This document shows, in pieces, positions 7,779 to 12,515 of a stretch of 12,515 nt of DNA; the stretch's first letter is position 1; the number at the start of each line of letters is the position of its first letter. The position numbers and the translations under genes were made by a program. The notes under the pieces are model-generated. The model worked only from the letters and a program-made list of their open reading frames with translations. It was not told the origin of the DNA and searched no databases. This DNA is from a bacterium (GTDB lineage: Bacteria; Blakebacterota; Blakebacteria; Blakebacterales; Blakebacteraceae): assembly GCA_025774615.1 (NCBI GenBank), contig JALGVQ010000105.1, forward strand, positions 1 through 12,515. The letters are read 5' to 3'.

Positions 7779-7848
7779 CGATACTATCCCTTCGCATATG
7801 CGGCGGCACCAGTGGCAGTCGCGCCATGTGTGATGTTTCCAGGCGCTA
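7779..7848 (-). other. pstB-phoU intergenic gap
   Basis: This is the largest gap inside the phosphate operon (70 bp) and has no gene. It contains a 10-bp palindrome CGCATATGCG (7793-7802), and a GCGCC/GGCGC pair (7842-7846 with 7821-7825) that could form a weak 5-bp stem. There is no T-run to make a terminator and no clear promoter or Pho box. Confidence 0.35.
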
Positions 7849-8682
7849 TCATCCGAACCGTCCGGTCACGTAATCCTCAGTCTGTTTCTCACGCGGTCGG
7901 GTGAAAACCTGTTCAGTCTCACCATATTCGACCAGATACCCCTCATAGAGGAACACCGTATTGTCGGAGACACGGGCCGCCTGCTGCATGTTATGGGTTA
8001 CGATGATGATTGTATACCGACCGCGGAATTCACCGATCAGATCTTCGATCCGGGCGGTCGACTTCGGGTCGAGGGCCGAGGTCGGTTCGTCCATCAGCAG
8101 GATCTCGGGATCGACGGCAAGCGCCCGCGCGATGCAGAGACGCTGCTGCTGACCGCCGGAGAGACCGAGAGCGTTGTCATCGAGCCGGTCCTTCGCCTCG
8201 TTCCACAGGGCCGCACGATTGAGACTCTTCTCAACGATCCCATCGAGCGTGCTCCGGTCCCTGATCCCGTGGATTCTGGGACCATAGGCGATGTTGTCAT
8301 AGATCGATTTCGGAAACGGGTTCGGCTTCTGGAACACCATCCCGACCCGCTTGCGAAGGACGGTGACGTCGACATCATCGCTATAGACATGATGCCCGTC
8401 GTAGTAGAGACCCCCATCGGTCGTGGCGCCGGGGATCAGGTCGTTCATCCGGTTGATGGCCCGCAGGAAGGTGCTCTTGCCGCATCCGCTGGGGCCGATG
8501 ATGGAGGTGACCTGACCGCTCGGGATCGAGAGGGTGACGTCACTGACCGCGGCCTTCCCGTTGTAGTACACCCAGAACGAATCCGCCCTGACATGGGCTT
8601 CAGCGCCATCTGCCTGCGTCCCTTCGACACGTTCTTCCATGATCGCCTGTCGGGGGGTGGATATCTCCGCTGGAGAGATCAT
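7849..8682 (-). CDS. pstB: phosphate ABC transporter ATP-binding protein PstB
   Basis: PstB hydrolyses ATP to drive phosphate import through PstCA and, with PhoU, relays transporter activity to PhoR. The 277-residue protein has Walker [10 protein letters not shown] (63-71), a Q-loop with the PstB-type [20 protein letters not shown] run (117-136), signature LSGGQQQR (174-181), Walker [14 protein letters not shown] (194-206) and switch H230. The phosphate-specific Q-loop region separates it from other ABC ATPases. The core begins near residue 30; the N-terminal extension of about 20 residues over E. coli PstB makes the start uncertain. The ATG at 8682 has only a weak AGG upstream and the ATG at 8640 (codon 15) is an alternative with a similar AGG. 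It lies 9 bp after pstA. Confidence 0.95.
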   Translation of the reverse strand: MISPAEISTPRQAIMEERVEGTQADGAEAHVRADSFWVYYNGKAAVSDVTLSIPSGQVTSIIGPSGCGKSTFLRAINRMNDLIPGATTDGGLYYDGHHVYSDDVDVTVLRKRVGMVFQKPNPFPKSIYDNIAYGPRIHGIRDRSTLDGIVEKSLNRAALWNEAKDRLDDNALGLSGGQQQRLCIARALAVDPEILLMDEPTSALDPKSTARIEDLIGEFRGRYTIIIVTHNMQQAARVSDNTVFLYEGYLVEYGETEQVFTRPREKQTEDYVTGRFG

Positions 8683-8691
8683 GACCTGATC

Positions 8692-9970
8692 TTACCCTTT
8701 CAGTTTCTTCGCCACCCGCGCTCTGAGGATGACCGCGGCCAGGTTGAGAGTCAGAACGAGGCCCACGAGCGCCAGAACCATGCCGTACTGGACGTGGCGG
8801 ATCAGATCCACCGCCTCATGTTCCGTGGCCAGATTGTAGATGTTCCATGGCAGAGCCGGGGTCGGCTGGCTGAAGACCTGCCAGAATTTCAGCGGCAGGC
8901 CGACACTTACCGCGGCTGTGAAGATGATCGGGGCGGTCTCACCGGCGGCGCGCCCCATGCTGATGACGATGCCGGTGAGGATCCCGGGCAGGGCCGCGGG
9001 CAGCACGACCGTCACGACCGTCCACCACCTGCTCGATCCGAGGCTGAGGGAGGCTTCCTTGTAAGTGCGGGGCACAGCCAGGATCGCCTCCTCGGAGGCC
9101 CTGATGATCACCGGCAGTACCAGCAGGCCGAGGGTGAGTGATCCTGCCAGTACGCTCTTGGCCGGCGATATGTGCATGGTGTTGATGAAGAACGCCAGTC
9201 CGAAGAGACCGAAGACGATACTGGGCACCCCGGCCAGGGTGTTGATGCAGGTTCTGATGATGCTGACGATCATCCCCTGTCGGGAGTATTCGGTCAGGTA
9301 GATCGCAGCGATGATACCCATGGGAACGGCGAAGAGCATCGCTCCAAGCGCAAGGTAGAAGGTGCCGAGCAGTTCGGGCCAGATGCCGCCGAAGAAATGA
9401 GAGTCGATCGGATTGTCGAACAGGAACCGCCAGTAGAAGGTCAGACGAGGCCACAGCATCACAGTGGCATTGTTCTCGATATACGCGAAGAGGGGCTCGA
9501 TTGAGGTACCCCGGAACTCCTCCACGCGCGGAGTATGGACCAGCACTCCCATCTGTGTCGGATCGGAGTAATCCCAGCTCTCGATCATCAGCACCCGTTG
9601 CGTCGCATCCTGTGCCTGGTCCCATCTGGTCTGACCGTACTGGTCACGGATCAGAACCGGGATGTGAGCGCCCGGGGCGGGACCGAGCAGGAAACGGATA
9701 TGATCCTCGAGTTCGCTTACAGAACTCCGGTACCGCATCCTGTCGGAGAAACTCATGGTGTCGAGTTCAGCCTCGAACGCGGCGATCATGTCGTAGACCG
9801 GCTGACGGACATCGATCGCCCGGCACCGTACCCTGGAAGAGGTAGGCATCGAGCCCCTTGATGACCATCGGTACCAGGATGATGAGCAGAGAGGCGGCAA
9901 GCAGGCCGATCGCCAGGTAGCCCAGACCGGAGAAAGTGCGGTCGAGCAGTTTTCTTATCTCTCCCGTCAC
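8692..9970 (-). pseudogene. pstA: phosphate ABC transporter permease PstA with an apparent +1 frameshift
   Basis: PstA is one of two inner-membrane permease subunits of the phosphate transporter. Reading starts at a GTG at 9970 (GAGGGG upstream, 3 bp after the pstC stop) and encodes a first membrane helix (residues 17-38) up to about FQGTV (49); that frame then stops at 9767. The rest of PstA, from about RAIDVRQPVYDM, continues in another frame from about 9822 to the stop at 8692. Joining them needs one base fewer, for example one G of the GGG run at 9817-9819 region, giving about 425 residues. The second part has a long extracytoplasmic region (about residues 50-195), then membrane helices with the permease loop EEAILAVPRTYKEASLSLGSS and GRAAGETAPI. 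Such a large domain between helices 1 and 2 also occurs in some proteobacterial PstA proteins (DUF3333 type). The frameshift may be real or a sequencing error. Confidence 0.8.
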
Positions 9971-9973
9971 CGG

Positions 9974-11113
9974 TCAGCCCCTCTGCCGTCTGATCCGGGC
10001 TGAGAACCGCTCGCTGACCAGGTTGGAGATGAATGAGATGGCCAGCAATGAGAGGGCCATGGCGAAGAGGACGCTGTATCTGGCCGAACCGGTGACGTGG
10101 TCGGCCTCCCCCATATCACCCGCGATGGTAGCAGTGAGGGTCCTGACCGGTTCGAGGAAGTTGAAGAACGGTTCGGGGATCTGGGCGGCGTTTCCGGAGG
10201 CCATCCAGACGACCATCGTCTCCCCGACCGCGCGCATCACCCCGAGGATGACCGCGGCGACAATACCGCTCGCGGCGGCCGGCATGACGACCTTCAGCAG
10301 GGTCTCGGCGCGGGTCGATCCGAGAGCGTAACTTCCCTCCCTCAGATCGCGGCCAACGGCCTGGAGGGCATCCTCCGAGACGCTTACAACGGTCGGAACC
10401 GCCATGATACCGAGTATGATCGATACGTTCAGGGCGTTTGTGCCACTCTCGATCACCAGACCTGACAACCAGCCGCCGATCATGGAGAGGATCGCCAGCG
10501 ATACCAGCCCCAATACCACCCACGATCCGATCTTCGTCCAACGACGGTGGCGTTCTGGCACCCTGATGGATATCAGACTGCCGATGATCCATGTCCCGAG
10601 GGCCGCCACGGGGATCCCGGTGACCCAGAGTGCGGTGCTGAGCAGATTTCCGCCCCGTTCCTGGAGCAGGGGAGCGAATATGACGAGGGCGAAGAAGCCA
10701 TAGGCTACCGAGGGTATGGCAGCGAGAACCTCGATCACCGGCTTGACCATCTGACGAACCTCGAATCTGAGGATGTCGCTCATGCAGATGGCCGCGGTGA
10801 TCCCCAGGGGGACAGCCACGAGTACCGCTCCGAGAGTGACGAGGCCCGTTCCGACGAAAATCGCCGCCGTGCCGAATGAGGCCGGATCACCCGATGGATA
10901 CCACCGGGTACTGGTAAAGAACTCCCTGAATCCCTGCAGCTGGAAGAAGGGGAGGGCGTCTTTGGCGATGAAATAGAAGATAAAGAGTACCGCGAACACC
11001 GAGAGTGAGGTGATCAGCAGCAGCGTGCCTTCCCCGGCAAGGGAACCGAACCGTCTTGCCCGGCTGGCTCCCCTGCTCAGCAGCAGGTCTTCTGTCGTCT
11101 TCCTCTCAGCCAT
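9974..11113 (-). CDS. pstC: phosphate ABC transporter permease PstC
   Basis: PstC pairs with PstA to form the phosphate channel in the inner membrane. The 379-residue protein has a first helix (about 29-50), a helix near 82-110, PVIEVLAAIPSVAYGFFALVIFAPL (125-149), the permease coupling loop SEDALQAVGRDLREGSYALGST (246-267), MRAVGETM (293-300), and a last helix near 347-366. These IPSVxYG and RAxGETM motifs are typical of PstC. It is about 60 residues longer than E. coli PstC, largely because of two extra hydrophobic segments (about 159-183 and 195-221) between FAPL and the coupling loop. The ATG at 11113 directly abuts a hairpin that fills the gap after pstS; no good Shine-Dalgarno sequence is visible. 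Its stop is 3 bp before pstA. Confidence 0.93.
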   Translation of the reverse strand: MAERKTTEDLLLSRGASRARRFGSLAGEGTLLLITSLSVFAVLFIFYFIAKDALPFFQLQGFREFFTSTRWYPSGDPASFGTAAIFVGTGLVTLGAVLVAVPLGITAAICMSDILRFEVRQMVKPVIEVLAAIPSVAYGFFALVIFAPLLQERGGNLLSTALWVTGIPVAALGTWIIGSLISIRVPERHRRWTKIGSWVVLGLVSLAILSMIGGWLSGLVIESGTNALNVSIILGIMAVPTVVSVSEDALQAVGRDLREGSYALGSTRAETLLKVVMPAAASGIVAAVILGVMRAVGETMVVWMASGNAAQIPEPFFNFLEPVRTLTATIAGDMGEADHVTGSARYSVLFAMALSLLAISFISNLVSERFSARIRRQRG

Positions 11114-11144
11114 GGATAGCCGGGATCAGCGATCCCTGATATCC
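11114..11144 (-). promoter_or_regulatory. symmetric hairpin filling the pstS-pstC gap
   Basis: The 31 bases between the pstS stop and the pstC start are fully symmetric on the minus strand: GGATA, TCA, GGGATC, loop GCT, GATCCC, GGC, TATCC. That gives a 6-bp inner stem (11122-11136) and a 5-bp outer stem with a 3x3 internal loop. No T-run follows, so it is not an ordinary terminator. It may protect the pstS messenger from 3' decay or limit translation of pstC, giving more binding protein than permease. Confidence 0.6.
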
Positions 11145-12002
11145 CTACCGATACGCGGTGACCGGGACGAATCCGATCGATGCGACGATCTCCTGCCCCC
11201 GCTCGGTCAGGTAGAGGGTGATGAAGCGGTGCAGGTGACTGCCCAGCTTCGGGTACCCGTTCGTGAACAGGTAGAGCGGGCGGGCGATAGGGTAGGCGCC
11301 GGAAATGATCGTTTCACTGTTCGCTTCGACACCGTTGACAGGGATCGGCTTGACCGTCCGGTCGACGAAGCCGAGTCCCACATAACCGATCGCGTTCTGC
11401 GTCGATTGGATACGCTGGCGGATCGCGCCGTTGGAACCGACGTACTCGGCGCTCTGGGTGATCTCTTCCTTGTTCATCACGAGGCCCTGGAAGGTCTCGT
11501 AGGTGCCGCTGTTGGTGTCACGGCTTACGATGGTAATCGATCGGTCGGGACCGCCGACCTCACTCCAGCTGGTGATCTCACCCTTGTAGATCCTCTTTAC
11601 CTGATCGATTGTCAGGCCACGCACCGGATTCGAGGGGTGGAGTACGATCGCCAGTCCGTCGAGCGCGACTACATGGGCAACCGGCATGAGACCGGCCTCG
11701 GTCGCGGCGGCGAATTCAGTCTCCTTCATGAATCGGGACATGGCGGCGATATCACAGGCGCTGTTCATCAGGCTCTTGGCGCCATTGCCACTCCCCGATT
11801 CGCTCACCGTGATGTTCACGCCGGGATTCTGCCGCATGTAATATTCAGCGAACGCCTTGGCGATTGGACCGACCGTGGTCGATCCATCGATGACGATCCG
11901 GTTCTCCTGCATCTGCGCCGAGATTCTGGCCGGGCTCATCGAAGAGGCCAGGCCGATCGTCAATGCGAGGGCGACCAGGTACATGGTCGAACTGGATTTC
12001 AC
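11145..12002 (-). CDS. pstS: periplasmic phosphate-binding protein PstS
   Basis: PstS captures phosphate in the periplasm and delivers it to PstCA. From the GTG at 12002 the product is 285 residues: a signal peptide with K2 and a hydrophobic core (residues 7-22), cleavage probably after ISA (29), then IDGSTTVGPIAKAF (phosphate-loop region, 40-44), SGSGNGAKSL (69-78), CDIAAMSRFMKE (83-94) and VSRDTNSGTYETF (159-171), the ligand-binding elements of the family. It ends with a short FVPVTAYR. It is of the PstS_2 type. The frame is open upstream, with an ATG at 12014, but GGAGGT lies 5 nt before the GTG and would be inside the gene if the ATG were used. It is the first gene of the operon, downstream of tandem Pho boxes. 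Confidence 0.95.
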   Translation of the reverse strand: MKSSSTMYLVALALTIGLASSMSPARISAQMQENRIVIDGSTTVGPIAKAFAEYYMRQNPGVNITVSESGSGNGAKSLMNSACDIAAMSRFMKETEFAAATEAGLMPVAHVVALDGLAIVLHPSNPVRGLTIDQVKRIYKGEITSWSEVGGPDRSITIVSRDTNSGTYETFQGLVMNKEEITQSAEYVGSNGAIRQRIQSTQNAIGYVGLGFVDRTVKPIPVNGVEANSETIISGAYPIARPLYLFTNGYPKLGSHLHRFITLYLTERGQEIVASIGFVPVTAYR

Positions 12003-12006
12003 AGCA

Positions 12007-12012
12007 ACCTCC
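12007..12012 (-). promoter_or_regulatory. ribosome binding site that decides the pstS start
   Basis: GGAGGT on the minus strand, ending 4 nt before the GTG at 12002 (5 nt from its GGAGG core). The in-frame ATG at 12014 overlaps this site and has no Shine-Dalgarno sequence of its own. Confidence 0.7.
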
Positions 12013-12058
12013 ATCTGGTATGGACAGCTGATGGGTAGCTGAAGTACCCCCGTCGTTC

Positions 12059-12067
12059 TGATAGTAT
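12059..12067 (+). promoter_or_regulatory. possible extended -10 promoter for the GH172-like gene
   Basis: TGATAGTAT on the plus strand has the TGN extension followed by TAGTAT (4/6 to TATAAT). The matching -35 region is poor (CTGAAG at 17 bp). It would start transcription near 12074, so the Pho repeats at 12112-12140 would lie in the leader. Weak evidence. Confidence 0.25.
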
Positions 12068-12073
12068 TGTCGG

Positions 12074-12103
12074 GAGTACTCGAACGTTGTCCTGAAGAGT
12101 ACT
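12074..12103. repeat. two copies of GAGTACT between the Pho boxes and pstS
   Basis: GAGTACT occurs at 12074-12080 and 12097-12103, 23 bp apart; each contains the palindrome AGTACT, and the first is the full palindrome GAGTACTC. The second overlaps the candidate pstS -10. They may be protein sites or chance. Confidence 0.3.
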
Positions 12104-12140
12104 GACCGATTGTGCCAGGATTGTGACAGGAGGGTGACAA
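12096..12140 (-). promoter_or_regulatory. tandem Pho boxes and -10 of the pst operon promoter
   Basis: On the minus strand TTGTCAC (12140-12134), CTGTCAC (12129-12123) and CTGGCAC (12118-12112) lie in exact 11-bp register with 4-bp spacers CCTC and AATC. The PhoB consensus is CTGTCAT, a 4-bp spacer and CTGTCAC, so the three units match 6, 7 and 6 of 7 positions of the second half-site. A degenerate CGGTCAG follows, off register by one base. Ten bp after the third unit is TACTCT (12101-12096), which keeps the key T, A and final T of a -10. No -35 is present, as expected for PhoB-dependent activation. The leader from there to the pstS GTG would be about 85-90 nt, and could form a small GGGTA/TACCC stem (12033-12049). 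Confidence 0.78.
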
Positions 12141-12515
12141 GTGTCTGACTCCGCAGGTGGCTTGAGATCTGATGCATCGCGTCGGTCTGTGATACTGATC
12201 GGCCTCACCGTGGCGCTTCTGCTTCCGGCCGGATCTTCTATCAGGGGACAGGGAGCGCTGGAGAATCTGCTCGACCTCGGCAGGCTCCCTTACCTGAAGC
12301 AGAGCACCTTCCGCCAGATCGCGTCCAATGACACGACCGGCGGCAATGCCGACCGACTGGTAATTGCTCCGGGAGCGACCGCGACCCTGGCCGATATCGA
12401 AGGGCCGGGTGTGATCACCCGCATCTGGGTCACGATCTCGAGCAGCGATCCCCATTACCTGCGGCGGATACTCCTGCGGATGTACTGGGATGATGAGAAG
12501 ACTCCGAGCGTGGAG
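12141..12515 (+). CDS. secreted DUF2961 / GH172-like protein (N-terminal 125 residues, cut by window edge)
   Basis: The GTG at 12141 is preceded by AGGAGGG (12128-12134), and the frame is open to the last base of the window. The product begins with a positively charged then hydrophobic segment (RRSVILIGLTVALLLPAG, residues 14-31), a probable signal peptide, followed by a stretch typical of the start of DUF2961 proteins: ALENLLDLGRLPYLKQSTFR, then ASNDTTGGNADRL (61-73) and DIEGPGVITRIWVTIS (85-100). Members of this family (GH172) include fructofuranosidases and arabinofuranosidases that act on extracytoplasmic polysaccharide. The substrate here cannot be read from the sequence and the catalytic part lies outside the window. 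The gene is divergent from pstS and shares its upstream region, so it may respond to phosphate, but nothing else links it to phosphate uptake. Confidence 0.75.
   Translation, partial: MSDSAGGLRSDASRRSVILIGLTVALLLPAGSSIRGQGALENLLDLGRLPYLKQSTFRQIASNDTTGGNADRLVIAPGATATLADIEGPGVITRIWVTISSSDPHYLRRILLRMYWDDEKTPSVE

Noticed and set aside
7993-9141. A 382-codon open frame on the plus strand opposite pstB and pstA
   Set aside because: Its product has no recognisable family or signal, whereas both genes on the minus strand are clear. G+C-rich codons on one strand produce long open frames on the other.
9808-9840. Programmed ribosomal frameshift in pstA
   Set aside because: No slippery heptamer, stimulatory hairpin or in-frame stop at the shift site is visible; a mutation or sequencing error is simpler.
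12003-12455. A long upstream extension of pstS to about 12455
   Set aside because: It would place about 150 Arg-rich residues before the signal peptide and overlap the oppositely oriented GH172-like gene and the Pho boxes. The GTG at 12002 has its own GGAGGT.

Overview
The window reads as chromosomal DNA from a Gram-negative (diderm), moderately G+C-rich bacterium: it encodes an outer-membrane beta-barrel protein with a signal peptide and a C-terminal aromatic residue, and periplasm-directed proteins. The porin type, the thioredoxin-type arsenate reductase and the neighbouring DUF2961/GH172-like enzyme would fit a lineage of the Bacteroidota/FCB or Gemmatimonadota-like breadth, but the sequence alone does not fix the phylum.

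Layout. Positions 1-2934 (minus strand) hold sufB-sufC-sufD, the SufBCD Fe-S cluster scaffold; sufD runs off the left edge. A 264-bp divergent intergenic region (2935-3198) contains a good sigma70-type promoter for suf, with two palindromes around it, and a Pho-box-like promoter for a porin gene on the plus strand (3199-4194). From 12002 down to 4204 on the minus strand lies one tightly packed phosphate operon: pstS, pstC, pstA, pstB, phoU, arsC, phoB, phoR. Most junctions from phoU onward overlap. A secreted DUF2961/GH172-like protein (plus strand, from 12141) diverges from pstS and runs off the right edge.

How it works together. PstS binds periplasmic phosphate, PstC/PstA form the channel and PstB powers it; PhoU links transporter state to the histidine kinase PhoR, which phosphorylates PhoB. 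Upstream of pstS there are three 7-bp repeats in exact 11-bp register (TTGTCAC, CTGTCAC, CTGGCAC), the architecture of PhoB sites, so the operon probably autoregulates. A second Pho-box-like site 10 bp upstream of a -10 element precedes the porin gene, which suggests the porin brings phosphate across the outer membrane. A thioredoxin-coupled arsenate reductase with its three catalytic cysteines is embedded between phoU and phoB by overlapping codons, probably to detoxify arsenate that enters through the phosphate route during starvation.

Most of this is known biology. The points worth a second look are: an apparent +1 frameshift in pstA just after its first membrane helix; large lineage-type insertions in PstA (periplasmic) and PstC (two extra hydrophobic segments); a symmetric hairpin that fills the whole pstS-pstC gap; arsC under phosphate control; the Pho-box array lying on the ribosome binding site of the divergent gene; and the palindromes around the suf promoter. 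I found no CRISPR array, tRNA, rRNA, insertion sequence or wholly unknown gene system.
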